This document shows positions 27,256-37,615 of a stretch of 64,000 bases of DNA, piece by piece. How positions within the stretch are numbered: position 1 is the first letter of the stretch; the number at the start of each line of letters is the position of its first letter. The stretch is from Methylobacterium sp. NMS14P. GTDB lineage: Bacteria > Pseudomonadota > Alphaproteobacteria > Rhizobiales > Beijerinckiaceae. A program made the position numbers and the translations under genes. Location: positions 1,612,001-1,676,000 of the forward strand of contig NZ_CP087106.1 of assembly GCF_028583545.1 (NCBI RefSeq), in the 5' to 3' direction. The notes beneath the pieces were generated by a model. It did not search any database. It had not been told where the DNA came from and worked only from the letters and a program-made list of their open reading frames with translations.

Positions 27256-28314
27256 GTGACGGACACCTTCATGAGCCGAAGTGCTTCGACGTTCTGCTGC
27301 CGGGCCGGCGCAACCTTGCTTGCAATGGGTCTGTTCCTGCCAGCCACTTGCCAAGTGCGGGCGGAGCCGACGCGCTATCCGCTGACCCTGGAGAATTGCG
27401 GAGCGACCACGACGGTGAAGGCGCCGCCCCGACGCGTGGTATCGGTCGGCCAGACGCAGACCGAGATCCTGTACGCCCTCGGGCTCGCGGACCGCGTCGT
27501 CGGGACAGCCGTCTGGTTCGGCCCCGTGGTCAAGCCCTACGAGGCGGCAAACGCCGGGGTGAAGCGGCTGGCTGATAACTCGCCGAGCTTCGAGGCCGTG
27601 CTCGGCGAGGCGCCGGATCTCGTGACCGCAACGTTCGCCTGGCACATCGGCCCTCACGGGGCGGTCGCCCGACGCGAGCAGTTCGGCGACCTGGGCGTGC
27701 CGGTCTACGTCTCCCCGGCCGATTGCGTCGGAAAGGATAACTCGGCGCCGGGCGACGGCGTGCGCACGCGGCCCTTCGCCATGGAGCTCGTCTACCGCAA
27801 CATCCGCGAACTCGGGCAGCTCTTCGACGTCTCGTCCCGGGCGGAGACGCTCGTGGCCGATCTGAAGGCCCGGGAGGATGCCGCGGTCGCATCCATGGCC
27901 GAGCACCCGGCGCGCGACTTGCCCGTCGTGGTCTGGTTCTCCAGCCGGGACGTGAAGGGCGACGCCTTCGTGGCGGGCGCCAAGGGTGTGCCGGCCTACC
28001 TCCTCGATAAGCTCGGGGCCCGCAACGTGATCACCACGGACGAGGAGTGGCCCCTGGTCGGCTGGGAGAGCATCGCGGCCGCCGACCCCGCCGTGATCGT
28101 GCTGGTGCGAATGGACCGGCGCCTGTTCCCGGCCGACGACGTCGCGGCGAAGCTCGATTTCCTGCGGACCGACCCGGTCGCCAGCCAACTCACCGCCGTG
28201 CGCGAGAACCGCATCGTCGTCATGGATGTCGCGGCGACACGGCCAGGGCTCGGGACCGTCGACGGCATCGGGGCGCTGGCCAACGACCTCAAGGCGCTTG
28301 GGCTCGCTCGATGA
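27256..28314 (+). CDS. ABC transporter periplasmic binding protein, BtuF/FepB type
   Basis: About 352 residues with a signal peptide (GATLLAMGLFLPATCQVRA). The TroA/BtuF-like fold is indicated by PPRRVVSVGQTQTEILYALG, LGEAPDLVTA and the C-terminal VRENRIVVMDVAATRPGLG. It would capture the ligand delivered by the upstream receptor and pass it to the permease. The GTG at 27256 has GAAGG upstream; the ATG at 27271 is an alternative start. Its stop overlaps the permease ATG (ATGA), showing operon structure. Confidence 0.88.
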   Translation: MTDTFMSRSASTFCCRAGATLLAMGLFLPATCQVRAEPTRYPLTLENCGATTTVKAPPRRVVSVGQTQTEILYALGLADRVVGTAVWFGPVVKPYEAANAGVKRLADNSPSFEAVLGEAPDLVTATFAWHIGPHGAVARREQFGDLGVPVYVSPADCVGKDNSAPGDGVRTRPFAMELVYRNIRELGQLFDVSSRAETLVADLKAREDAAVASMAEHPARDLPVVVWFSSRDVKGDAFVAGAKGVPAYLLDKLGARNVITTDEEWPLVGWESIAAADPAVIVLVRMDRRLFPADDVAAKLDFLRTDPVASQLTAVRENRIVVMDVAATRPGLGTVDGIGALANDLKALGLAR

Positions 28315-29347
28315 GGAGAGCCGCGCTTCCGGGTTCCGGGTGGCTGCCCTGGGCGGCCGCGGCCCTCGCGTCGTTGGCACTCCTCTGTCTTGCCGTCGCG
28401 CTCGGCATGACGGTCGGCGAGATGCGCATTCCGCTCCCGGTCGCCCTGCAGGCGCTCGGCAATGCGCTGTTCGGCCTCGGCTACGCGGTGAACCCGATCC
28501 AGCAGGGCGTGCTCGTCGACTACCGACTGAGCCGCGCCCTGTTCGCTGCCTGCTGCGGAGCCGCGCTCGCGGTCTGCGGCGTTATCCTGCAGGCACTCCT
28601 GCGCAACCCGCTTGCCGAACCTTATCTGCTGGGTATCTCGGCGGGCGCCTCCACCGGCGCCGTCGCGGTCATGGTGCTCGGCCTCGGCGGTGCGGCGGTC
28701 GGGGTCTCGGGCGGCGCCCTGCTCGGCGCCGTCCTGGCCCTCGTGACGGTCGCCCTTCTCGCCATGGGCGCCGGCGGCACCAGCGAGCGCATGATCCTTT
28801 CGGGCGTGGCCGCGGGCCAGATCTTCAATGCCGCGACGGCCACCGTCGTGACCACCTTCGCCAGCGCCGAGCAGGCGCGCGGCGTGATGTTCTGGCTCCT
28901 CGGCAGTCTGGGCGGGGTGCGCTGGCCAGACGTGTGGCTGGCGGCACCGGTGACGCTCGCCGGGTTCGCGGTCTGCCTCGCGCATGCCCGCAGTCTCGAC
29001 GCATTCACCTTCGGCGAGGACGCCGCCGCCGCGCTCGGCGTGTCGGTATCCCGGGTCCGCCTCGTGCTGTTCGGGACGACGGCCGCGATGACCGCCATCA
29101 TGGTCAGTATCGCGGGGGCGGTCGGCTTCGTCGGCCTCTTGGTCCCGCACGCCGTCCGGCTTGTCGTCGGGCCGCGCCACAGCCGCCTGCTGCCGGCAGC
29201 GCTCGTGACCGGAGCGGTGTTCCTGGTGCTGGCCGACATCCTGTCCCGCGTCCTGATCGCGCGGCAGGTCGTGCCCATCGGGGTTGTCACGGCCCTGTTC
29301 GGGGCTCCGGCCTTCGCCCTGATCCTCATTCGCTCGCGGCGGCCCGC

Positions 29348-29351
<4 letters not shown>
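28311..29351 (+). CDS. FecCD/BtuC-type ABC permease
   Basis: A 346-residue polytopic permease. The start ATG overlaps the binding-protein stop. The FecCD hallmark LLRNPLAEPYLLGISAGAS is present, with about ten membrane segments, the VGFVGLLVPHAVRLVVG segment and a final VVPIGVVTALFGAPAF. It forms the inner-membrane channel with the ATPase of the next gene. Large cofactor-type ligands such as cobalamin, siderophores and heme use this class. Confidence 0.92.
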
Positions 29352-30111
<760 letters not shown>

Positions 30112-30112
<1 letters not shown>

Positions 30113-30783
30113 TGGAGCCCTACGACATGAGCGCATCCGAGGTCGCCGCGGGCGTGACCGCCTATTGGGACAGCCGGGCCCCCCACTTCAATGGCGCGGC
30201 GTCCCATGTCCGAACCCCGGACCTTTGGGAGGAGGTGCTCGCCGCGGCGTTCGCTGCCGGCGAGCCGAAGGACGTCGTCGACCTCGGAACGGGCACGGGG
30301 GCGTGCGCTCTGGCCGCGGCAGCGCTTGGTCATCGAGTACGAGCCGTTGACGGTTCGGCGGAGATGCTGGGCGTCGCACGGGAGGCTGCGAGGCATGCAA
30401 TGCTCGACGTCCAGTTCGTTCAAACCCTCATCGCGGAGGCGCCACTGGAGCCTGCCAGCGCCGACATCGTCACGATCCGAAACGTCCTCTGGACGCTGGA
30501 GCGGCCCGCTGAAGCGCTTGAGGTCGCGCGCCGCATCCTGCGGCAGGGAGGGCGCATCGTCGTCTCCGACGGTCTGTGGTCGGCAGCACCAGAGAATCGT
30601 TCGGACTACGCCGCCGAGCTCGCACGGCTCCTCCCGTTCCATGCTGGGCTCACCGAGGCCGATGCACGAGACCTCCTGACAGAAGCTGGGTTCACCGACA
30701 CGACGGCTTGGCAGCATCTTTTCCGAACGCCGCCTTATCCGGGGGATGTCCCCGTTTTTGTCCTCTCTGCCGTCAAGCGGTGA
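30112..30783 (+). CDS. Class I SAM-dependent methyltransferase in cobalamin operon 1
   Basis: A 223-residue protein from the ATG at 30112, which shares a base with the ATPase stop. The SAM-binding motif is VVDLGTGTGACALAAAALG, followed by the acidic ribose-binding residue in VRAVDGSAEM and the post-motif region ADIVTIRNVLWTLERP. It resembles UbiE/Methyltransf_11-type enzymes acting on small molecules. Its place at the end of a riboswitch-controlled import operon suggests a role in handling the imported compound. The substrate is unknown. Confidence 0.85.
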
Positions 30784-30880
30784 TTTTGCAGCAGGTCGAG
30801 CGACGAACGCGGGAAGCCTAGCCTTGGGGTCGGCTCAAGGCAGTTGACAATCATCGCACCGCTTGGTTCTTGAACCACGG

Positions 30881-31064
30881 TCAAGGTTCTCGTCATCACA
30901 TGATGGCGAGCTAAGAGGGAATCCGGTGCGGCGTTTCACGCCCAGGCCGGAGCTGTCCCCGCAACTGTAAGCGGCGAGTCCTCCGTCGATCAGCGTCACT
31001 GGTGAGTCTCTCACCGGGAAGGCCTGACGGATGACGGCGACCCGCGAGCCAGGAGACCTGCCCT
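30881..31064 (+). promoter_or_regulatory. Cobalamin riboswitch 2
   Basis: The aptamer core is clear: GCTAAGAGGGAATCCGG, GCTGTCCCCGCAACTGTAAG, CACCGGGAAGGCC and the B12 box GAGCCAGGAGACCTGCC ending at 31062. The common GGGCGGGGTGTCC element follows at 31083-31095. Next comes a small hairpin GCAGCC...GGCTGC about 90 nt before the next start. It controls the second operon (31187-37592). Confidence 0.93.
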
Positions 31065-31186
31065 GACCAAGACATGTCTCGTGGGCGGGGTGTCCCGACG
31101 GGCCGTATGCGGCGTGCAGCCTCGAAGGCTGCGCCGGCTGCCTACGCCCATCGACGCCATCCCCGCTCGGGTTCGGGGAAGGACCG

Positions 31187-31981
31187 ATGGAACAGGCGCG
31201 ATCAACCAGGGTGCCTCCGGGCACTACACACCCATTCACGTCCGTCGCTGATCCGACCGGCATCGATCCGCTCGAACTCTACGCCGCAGGCATTGACGCC
31301 TCGGATTATGTTGCCCGCGTTGCTCCATTGGTGCGCGCGGCCGTACCGGAGATTGGCGACCTGCTCGATATCGGCGCCGGGGGCGGGCAACTCGGCCGCG
31401 CCTTGCGGGACCGGGAAGCAGTCTGGGCAGCGATCGAGCCTGCGCCGACCATGCAGGATCGGCTGCGAGCTGTGGCACCGCCGCCGCGGCTGTACGAGAT
31501 TGGCTGGCGGGAAGCCGACTTGCCGGAGGCTTGTGCCGATACGGTGCTTGCCGCCAACATGCCGGCACCGCTCACAGAGGCTGCGGCGTTCCTCGTCCGC
31601 TGCCGGCGATGGGCCCGGCGCAGCGTCGTCTGGGTGGTGCCAGCCCAGAACGGCCCGCGCGGGCTCTGCCTTGCGGGCTGCCTTCCGCGGGAGTGGCACG
31701 GCGAGGACGAGACGCCAGGCGTCGACCTCGTTCTGGCGAACCTGCCACGGGCCGACCAACCGGCGATCGCCGCCCGCACCGATTGGACCTTCAGCGCGAT
31801 CGTGCCTGACCTGGTGCGCCTGTCCTCCTACCTCGCCGATCGCCTGAGCTGGTCACGGACGGACACCAGACGCCTAGCGCTTGCCGATCACCTCTCCGCG
31901 CAGGCCGTCCCCGTCGCGGGTGGCCATCGCCTTTCCGTGCCCCGCGCATCGACCATCCTCGTTTGGAGGCAAGACTCGTGA
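31187..31981 (+). CDS. SAM-dependent methyltransferase in cobalamin operon 2
   Basis: A 264-residue protein beginning at an ATG with GGGGAAGGA upstream. The SAM-binding core is LLDIGAGGGQLGRALRD with the acidic residue in AAIEPAPTM, and the post-motif is CADTVLAANMPAPL. It is not closely similar to the other methyltransferase at 30112-30783. It is the first gene after riboswitch 2 and its stop overlaps the GTG of the BtuB-like receptor. The linkage suggests modification of a corrinoid or metallophore; this is inference. Confidence 0.8.
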   Translation: MEQARSTRVPPGTTHPFTSVADPTGIDPLELYAAGIDASDYVARVAPLVRAAVPEIGDLLDIGAGGGQLGRALRDREAVWAAIEPAPTMQDRLRAVAPPPRLYEIGWREADLPEACADTVLAANMPAPLTEAAAFLVRCRRWARRSVVWVVPAQNGPRGLCLAGCLPREWHGEDETPGVDLVLANLPRADQPAIAARTDWTFSAIVPDLVRLSSYLADRLSWSRTDTRRLALADHLSAQAVPVAGGHRLSVPRASTILVWRQDS

Positions 31982-34155
31982 CGCTCCGCCGCCTCGTATC
32001 CCTGGCTCTCTCGTTCGCCTGCGGCAGTGCGCTTTCAACGACCGCAACGGCGCAGGACAGCCCCGAGGTCAGCCTTGACCAGCTCGTCGTGACTGCGACC
32101 GGCCGACCGGAACCGCGCTCGGAGATCGCCGGCACGGTGCAGGTCATCGACCGTTCGATGATCGAGAACTCGACGGCCAAATCCGTCACGGGCGTGCTGG
32201 AGGACTACGCCGTCGGCTTCTTCTCGGAGTGGACGCCCGGTCAAACCTCGATAAATATCCGAGGCGGTGCCACGGATGGGCAGGGCAAGGATTTCAAGAG
32301 CCAAGTCCTCGTCTTGATGAACGGCCGGCGCGCCGGTACCGCCAACTTGTCGAAACTCTCCATCGCCGACGTCGAGCGCATCGAGATCATCCGTGGCCCG
32401 TCCTCGGTGATCTATGGCAGCCAGAACATCGGCGGCGTCATCAACATCATCCTCAAGACCGGCCGCACCGCGCCCGGCACCTTGATCCAGGGCATCGGTG
32501 GCAACTGGGGCCTCGCCGACGGTTGGGCACAGACTGGCGGCGTCGCCGGCCCGTTCGACTACTATCTCGGCGTCTCTGGCGCCCAACGCGACGACTACTT
32601 CGCCGGATCGGGTGGCGGCCGCATGGCCAACACGCAATGGAGCCGCATGGGTATCACCGGCGCGCTCGGCCTGCAGGTGGACCCAAACAACCGGTTCGAT
32701 TTCACGCTGCGCAGCGACGGCATCTACGGTGTCGGCTTCCGCGGCTCCGGCGGCAACATCTACAGCAAGGACGATCGCCTCAACGGCTCGTTCGACGCGA
32801 GTTACACCGGTCGGTCAGACGACGGCCGAATGAGCCTGTTCGCGCAGTTCTACCGCGTCAACGACGAGGATCGCTTCAAGTGGGCCTCGCCGGTTCAGCG
32901 TGGCAACACCGGGCTTCCGGTTCGCGGTACGGCGGCCGACTTCAACACACGCTACCTCGACATCACCGGCACCCGCTTTCAACCGCGGTTCAACCTATTC
33001 GCCGGGAACGATCTCCTCCTGGGCTGGGACTGGGAGACGAGTCAGCTGCGCTCCGACCGCTTCCGAGCCGGCGTCCCGGGGAACCCGCTGGCGCAGGTCT
33101 CGCCGCAGGACAACAACCAGACCGACCAGTTCCATGCCCTCTACCTGGAAGATACGCAGCGCCTGTTCGACGACCGGGTGACCCTGCGTGGTGGCATCCG
33201 CCAAACCTTCGGCACCACGAGTTTCGACCCGACACCCTATCTCACGGGGCAGGTGAACGGGTCGCGCCCCTACGAGGCGACGACCTACTCTGTGGGTGCG
33301 ACCTACAAGGCGACTGACTGGGCAGCCTTCCGGGTCGGCGCGTCCTCCGGCTTTCGGGCGCCAACCGCTACGGAACTCGCTGCCGACTTCAACACGCTCG
33401 GCGGCGGCCGCGTCTTTGGCAACCCCAACATCCGACCCGAGACCAGTCAGCAGATCGAGGTCGGCATGACCTTGGCCGACACGGTCTCCCGCCTGGACGT
33501 CGCCCTGTTTCAGAACGTCATCTCGAACCGGATCATCACGCGCGCTCGGCCGGGGAACGTCAACACCTCGGATTACATCAACAATCCCGGCGACGTCCTC
33601 ATCCGCGGCGTGGAAGTCCAGTACGAGACCGACATGCTGCGCATGCTCGCGTGGGAGCCCGGGATCTGGCGCTGGAAGGCCTACGCCAACGGCAACTACA
33701 ACTTCGACATGAAGGACGAAGGCTCACTCTCCGTGGCCTCGGCCAACACCCATCGGGTGGAGCGAGTCTACCTCTACCAGCTCGCCCTCGGCACGCGCTT
33801 CGGACAGGCAGGGGTGCCCTATCCCTGGACCATACAGCTGCAGGGCGTGCTCAATGGTCCGGTCTGGTACAACACCGAGGAGAACCTGCTTGTGCCGGCT
33901 GCCGAGCCCTACCGGGAGTACATCTGGCGCAAGGATCCGTTCTTCCTCGTCAACGTCCGTGGCGAAGTCGAGGTGCTGCCGGGCGCGAAGCTGTTCGTGC
34001 AGGTGCGCAACCTTCTGGATGTGAACTACCACCCGCTGTTCATCGCCACGGCCGGTGCGGGGACTGCGCTCGCCGACCTCCGCTTCTACAATGGCAGCGG
34101 CGGCACCTCCGCACCGGGTCGCGATGTGCAGGTCGGCTTTCAGGTGCGGTTCTGA
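31978..34155 (+). CDS. BtuB-like TonB-dependent receptor
   Basis: A 725-residue receptor; the GTG at 31978 is preferred for its GGAGG site and 4-bp overlap with the methyltransferase stop. A signal peptide ends around TTATAQD. The TonB box/plug reads LDQLVVTATGRPEPRSE, then INIRGGATDGQ, VLVLMNGRRAG, VERIEIIRGPSSVIYGSQ and GGVINIILKTG. This is the BtuB-type plug pattern. The barrel ends VQVGFQVRF. It likely imports cobalamin or a related corrinoid and is paired with the binding protein that follows. Confidence 0.9.
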   Translation: MTLRRLVSLALSFACGSALSTTATAQDSPEVSLDQLVVTATGRPEPRSEIAGTVQVIDRSMIENSTAKSVTGVLEDYAVGFFSEWTPGQTSINIRGGATDGQGKDFKSQVLVLMNGRRAGTANLSKLSIADVERIEIIRGPSSVIYGSQNIGGVINIILKTGRTAPGTLIQGIGGNWGLADGWAQTGGVAGPFDYYLGVSGAQRDDYFAGSGGGRMANTQWSRMGITGALGLQVDPNNRFDFTLRSDGIYGVGFRGSGGNIYSKDDRLNGSFDASYTGRSDDGRMSLFAQFYRVNDEDRFKWASPVQRGNTGLPVRGTAADFNTRYLDITGTRFQPRFNLFAGNDLLLGWDWETSQLRSDRFRAGVPGNPLAQVSPQDNNQTDQFHALYLEDTQRLFDDRVTLRGGIRQTFGTTSFDPTPYLTGQVNGSRPYEATTYSVGATYKATDWAAFRVGASSGFRAPTATELAADFNTLGGGRVFGNPNIRPETSQQIEVGMTLADTVSRLDVALFQNVISNRIITRARPGNVNTSDYINNPGDVLIRGVEVQYETDMLRMLAWEPGIWRWKAYANGNYNFDMKDEGSLSVASANTHRVERVYLYQLALGTRFGQAGVPYPWTIQLQGVLNGPVWYNTEENLLVPAAEPYREYIWRKDPFFLVNVRGEVEVLPGAKLFVQVRNLLDVNYHPLFIATAGAGTALADLRFYNGSGGTSAPGRDVQVGFQVRF

Positions 34156-34156
34156 C

Positions 34157-35047
34157 ATGCGCGTCGCGATCGGAGGCCTCGTCGTCCTTTCGGTCGCGGC
34201 TGCCCCACTTGCGGCCGATCCGATCCACCTTTCCGACGCCATCGGCCGGCAAGTTGTGCTGCCGAGGTCGCCTCGACGTATCGTCACGATCTTTTCATCG
34301 AACACCGAACTGGTGGCGGCCTTGGGGTTGGCAGACCGGATCGTCGGCATCGACGCATTCACGCGCTTCCCGCCGGACATCGCTTCAAAGCCTGTGGTCG
34401 GCGGCAGGCTCGGTTTTTCGGTGGACGCAGTGGTGGCCCAGATGCCCGATTTGGTACTGGTCACTCCCGCCCGGCAGGCGGCGCACCAGCTCGTCGCCCC
34501 GATGGAGCGGCTCGGCGTGCCGGTGCTGGTGCTGACGAGCCGCAGCGTCGAGGAGGTGCTCGGCAACATCCGCCTCGTCGGCCGCGCGACGGGTGAGGAT
34601 GAGCGTGGGAAGCAGCTCGCCGACGCCCTGGCATCCCGCCTCTCGCGAGTCACCACATCCGTCTCGAACAGAGTTTGCCCGCGGCTCGTCCTCATCACGG
34701 GGCGGCTCGGCAATGGCCTGCTTCTCACAGCGCGGCCAGGAACCTACACCGCCGACGCCTTGGCGCGGGCTGGTGGCTGCCCGGCACTAGCCGGGAGGGG
34801 TGACCTCGCGCAGGTATCGCCGGAAGCGTTGCTGGCTTCGGATCCAGACGTGCTGCTGCTCGCAGGTCGCCCCGATGAATTGCGGGAGCTTAAGGCGCGA
34901 TCGGGGTTTCGTTCGATGCGGGCCGTGCGTGAGGGTCGCGCCTATGTGGTCCCACGTGCCGAGTTCCTGATCCCTGGGCCCCGTACCGTCGACGGCATCG
35001 AGCGTCTCGCGAGCCTGCTGCATCCGCCGGTAGAGGGCGGTCCGTGA
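34157..35047 (+). CDS. Periplasmic binding protein, BtuF-type, second system
   Basis: A 296-residue protein starting one base after the receptor stop. The signal peptide is MRVAIGGLVVLSVAAAPLAA. BtuF/TroA-type features are SPRRIVTIFSSNTELVAALG, ADRIVGIDAFTRFPP, VVAQMPDLVLV and VREGRAYVVP. It carries ligand from the BtuB-like receptor to the permease. The stop overlaps the permease GTG (GTGA). It differs clearly from the binding protein at 27256-28314, so the two systems are not a recent duplication. Confidence 0.88.
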   Translation: MRVAIGGLVVLSVAAAPLAADPIHLSDAIGRQVVLPRSPRRIVTIFSSNTELVAALGLADRIVGIDAFTRFPPDIASKPVVGGRLGFSVDAVVAQMPDLVLVTPARQAAHQLVAPMERLGVPVLVLTSRSVEEVLGNIRLVGRATGEDERGKQLADALASRLSRVTTSVSNRVCPRLVLITGRLGNGLLLTARPGTYTADALARAGGCPALAGRGDLAQVSPEALLASDPDVLLLAGRPDELRELKARSGFRSMRAVREGRAYVVPRAEFLIPGPRTVDGIERLASLLHPPVEGGP

Positions 35048-36024
35048 GCCCCGTCTTACGCCTCCTGCCCCTCATCGCGCTCGCGCTCGCGTTCGGGGCC
35101 AGCGCTGGGCATGATTGGGTCAGCCCCGTGGATCTCGTTCGAGCGCTCGCCGGAGCGGACGACCTGCGCAGCCGGCTGCTGCTCGAATGGCGTATGCCCC
35201 GCGTGCTCGCCTCAGCCTGCGTCGGCGCGATGCTCGGGATCGGCGGCGCGATCTTCCAAGGGGTGTTCCGCAACCCCCTTGCCGAGCCATACCTGCTCGG
35301 CTCCGCCGGAGGCGCTGCGATCGGTGCCACGGTGGCGCTTCTGGTTCCACTCGGGATGCCATCCGCCCTCGCTCTTGGAGGCCTGTCGTTCGTCGGGGCC
35401 TGGGGAGCGACGGTTCTGGTACTCGCGGTCGCCCGGGGCGCATCCGCCACCGATGCGGCCGGCCTCCTCCTCGCCGGTGTCGCGGTGGCGGCGATGCTTG
35501 GGGCCGTGCGCTCGTTTCTGATGCTCGCCCTCTCCGACGAGAGCGTCAGTCTCCAAGTGGTGCTGAGTTGGACGCTCGGTGGGATTCAGACTCCGACGTG
35601 GGAAGGACTGGCCCTCCTCGCTACGCTTTGTGTCGCCACTTTACTGTTGAGTCTGACGCTGGCGAACGGCCTCGACCTGCTCGGTCTTGGCGAAGAACAG
35701 TCGCGCGCCTTCGGCCTGGACGCAGATCGCTTCGTTCGTCGCGCAGTCCTCGTCGGTGCGGCGGTGGTCGCGCTTGCGGTGGCCTATGGTGGACTCGTCG
35801 CGTTCGTCGGGTTGGTCGCGCCGCACATCGCGCGCTGGCTCGTCGGCCCGCGTCATCTGCGATTGCTCCTGGTCTCCGCGATGATCGGCGCCATCGTCGT
35901 CATGTGCTGTGATGGCATTGCTCGCGCGCTGCTGCCACCCGCTGAGATCCCTCTCGGACTGATCACGGCGGCGGCCGGCGGCCCATTCTTCCTGTTTCTT
36001 CTCCGCCGGCGAGCGCGGTCGTGA
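35044..36024 (+). CDS. FecCD/BtuC-type permease, second system
   Basis: A 326-residue polytopic protein with a GTG start overlapping the upstream stop. The hallmark is FRNPLAEPYLLGSAGGAAIG, with GGLVAFVGLVAPHIARWLVG and IPLGLITAAAGGPFF at the C-terminus. It forms the membrane channel of the second importer. Confidence 0.92.
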   Translation: MSPVLRLLPLIALALAFGASAGHDWVSPVDLVRALAGADDLRSRLLLEWRMPRVLASACVGAMLGIGGAIFQGVFRNPLAEPYLLGSAGGAAIGATVALLVPLGMPSALALGGLSFVGAWGATVLVLAVARGASATDAAGLLLAGVAVAAMLGAVRSFLMLALSDESVSLQVVLSWTLGGIQTPTWEGLALLATLCVATLLLSLTLANGLDLLGLGEEQSRAFGLDADRFVRRAVLVGAAVVALAVAYGGLVAFVGLVAPHIARWLVGPRHLRLLLVSAMIGAIVVMCCDGIARALLPPAEIPLGLITAAAGGPFFLFLLRRRARS

Positions 36025-36034
36025 GGACGCTGCC

Positions 36035-36787
36035 ATGAGCCGCCTCATCGCCAACAGCGCGGTCGTGATGGCTGGCAAGCGCCGAATTCTCGACACGGTC
36101 TCCCTCGACTTTGCTCCTGGAACGCTCGTCGGGCTGATCGGGCCGAACGGTGCGGGTAAATCGACACTGTTACGCTGCCTCGCCGGGCTGCAGTCCGTTG
36201 CGTCTGGGGAGGTCGCACTCGACGGCAGCGCATTGACGTCCCTGAAGGCGGCCGAGCGCGGACGACGAATCGGTTATCTGCCACAAGCCTTCCAGCCGGC
36301 CTGGGACTATTCGGTGCGCGAGGTTGTCGAACTGGGAGCAAGCCGGGCGATCGGCGCCTCCGTTCGTATCCCGGCCGTGCTCCGCGATCATGAACTCGGA
36401 GATCTCGCCGACCGCCCCTGGTCGCGTATCTCAGGGGGCGAGCGTGCGCGAGCGTTGCTGGCAGCGGTCCTCGTCGCCGCCCCGCCTGTGCTGCTGGCAG
36501 ACGAGCCCGGCGCCAGCTTGGATATCGGTCATCGGATCGATCTGATGCGCCGCCTACGCCTCCATGCGCGGGAGGCCGTCGTCATCGTGGTCTTGCATGA
36601 TCTCGAGCGGGCTGCGTGCGATTGCGATCGCCTTGTCCTGCTGGAGCATGGTCGCGTTGTCCTCGACGGCGAAGCGTCCACTGTAGCCCAGGCGCCCGAT
36701 CTCGACCGCGTGTTCGGGGTACGGTTCGCACGCCGGCCTGCTGATCCGGATGCAGACGCGCTCGTGACGTTTGCACCGGCATCGTGA
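36035..36787 (+). CDS. ABC transporter ATPase, BtuD-type, second system
   Basis: A 250-residue ATPase. Walker A is GPNGAGKST, the Q-loop is IGYLPQAFQP, the signature is ISGGERARALLAAVL, Walker B is VLLADEPGASLD and the switch His is in VVLHDLERA. The start is 10 nt after the permease stop. It completes the second receptor-BtuFCD set. Confidence 0.93.
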   Translation: MSRLIANSAVVMAGKRRILDTVSLDFAPGTLVGLIGPNGAGKSTLLRCLAGLQSVASGEVALDGSALTSLKAAERGRRIGYLPQAFQPAWDYSVREVVELGASRAIGASVRIPAVLRDHELGDLADRPWSRISGGERARALLAAVLVAAPPVLLADEPGASLDIGHRIDLMRRLRLHAREAVVIVVLHDLERAACDCDRLVLLEHGRVVLDGEASTVAQAPDLDRVFGVRFARRPADPDADALVTFAPAS

Positions 36788-36806
36788 CGAAGAGGCTCAG
36801 AGACGC

Positions 36807-37592
36807 ATGGCGGTAAATCTCGCAGATGGCCATGAGGGTCGCGTCGCCGTTATCCTGGTGGCGCGCGGTGCGATCGCCGCGGCGCCGCGATCAGAGATGG
36901 AGAACCTCGCGAGGCAGATCGCGGAGCTTCCCGGCGTCACGTTCGCGACCTACGCCTTCACCGAGCAGGGCCTCCCGCCATTGCGTGAAGTGGTCGCCGA
37001 TCTTCGCAAGGGTCCGTACGATGAAATTCGGTTGGTGCCGCTCATCGTCCCCATGGAACCGAATTTCCGCGCATGGATGACCCGCACACTCATACGGTGG
37101 CAGTCGGGTTGGGAAACGGGAGGGCCTTGTGTCCGCATCGGGCCAGGGCCGACGGTTGGCCCCAACATGCTGGCCCTTGTGGCTGATCTAATTGGCCTCG
37201 CCGGGCTGCAGCCGTCGTTCACACCTCCTGCCAAGTCCTTGCCCCCAGCGGGTTCGGTGGTCGCGGCCGCAACGCGACGCGTGCTCGTTTGCCAGGGTTC
37301 TCCCTGCAACGAGGCCGGCGCGGCCGCGATTTGGGGTCATCTCCGTAACGCGCAGGAACGCCTTGGCCTGCGCACGGCGGGGTGCGGAACGATGAGCGCG
37401 ACCACAAGCTGCCTCGGTCCCTGCAGCCTCGCGCCGGTAGTCCAGGTCTGGCCAGAGGGAACGGTCTACGGAGGCGTGGACGAGGAGGGTATTGACCGGA
37501 TCATAGCCGAGCATCTTCTTGCTGATATTCCTGTGGCAGACCTCGTCTATCCGGCTGATGGGCGAAAGCACGTCCTGCGACCACGAAGATGA
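36807..37592 (+). CDS. CbiX-like domain fused to thioredoxin-like [2Fe-2S] ferredoxin; chelatase His missing
   Basis: A 261-residue protein, last gene of cobalamin operon 2. The N-terminal half resembles CbiX/SirB chelatases (VAVILVARGAIAAAPRSEME, FTEQGLPPLREVVADL, EIRLVPLIVPMEPNFRAW). However, the metal-binding HGS is ARGA and the second His region reads EPNFRAW, so both metal ligands are absent. The C-terminal half has RVLVCQGSPCNEAGA, then TAGCGTMSATTSCLGPC, the cysteine pattern of thioredoxin-like [2Fe-2S] ferredoxins. It is unlikely to insert cobalt; an electron-transfer or binding role in corrinoid handling is possible. Confidence 0.75.
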   Translation: MAVNLADGHEGRVAVILVARGAIAAAPRSEMENLARQIAELPGVTFATYAFTEQGLPPLREVVADLRKGPYDEIRLVPLIVPMEPNFRAWMTRTLIRWQSGWETGGPCVRIGPGPTVGPNMLALVADLIGLAGLQPSFTPPAKSLPPAGSVVAAATRRVLVCQGSPCNEAGAAAIWGHLRNAQERLGLRTAGCGTMSATTSCLGPCSLAPVVQVWPEGTVYGGVDEEGIDRIIAEHLLADIPVADLVYPADGRKHVLRPRR

Positions 37593-37615
37593 TCGGCCCC
37601 GCCCGGATCCATGTC

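Noticed and set aside
28226..29347. In-frame extension of the ABC ATPase frame back through the permease gene
   Set aside because: The permease frame is clearly coding there; the ATPase starts at the overlapping ATG at 29348.
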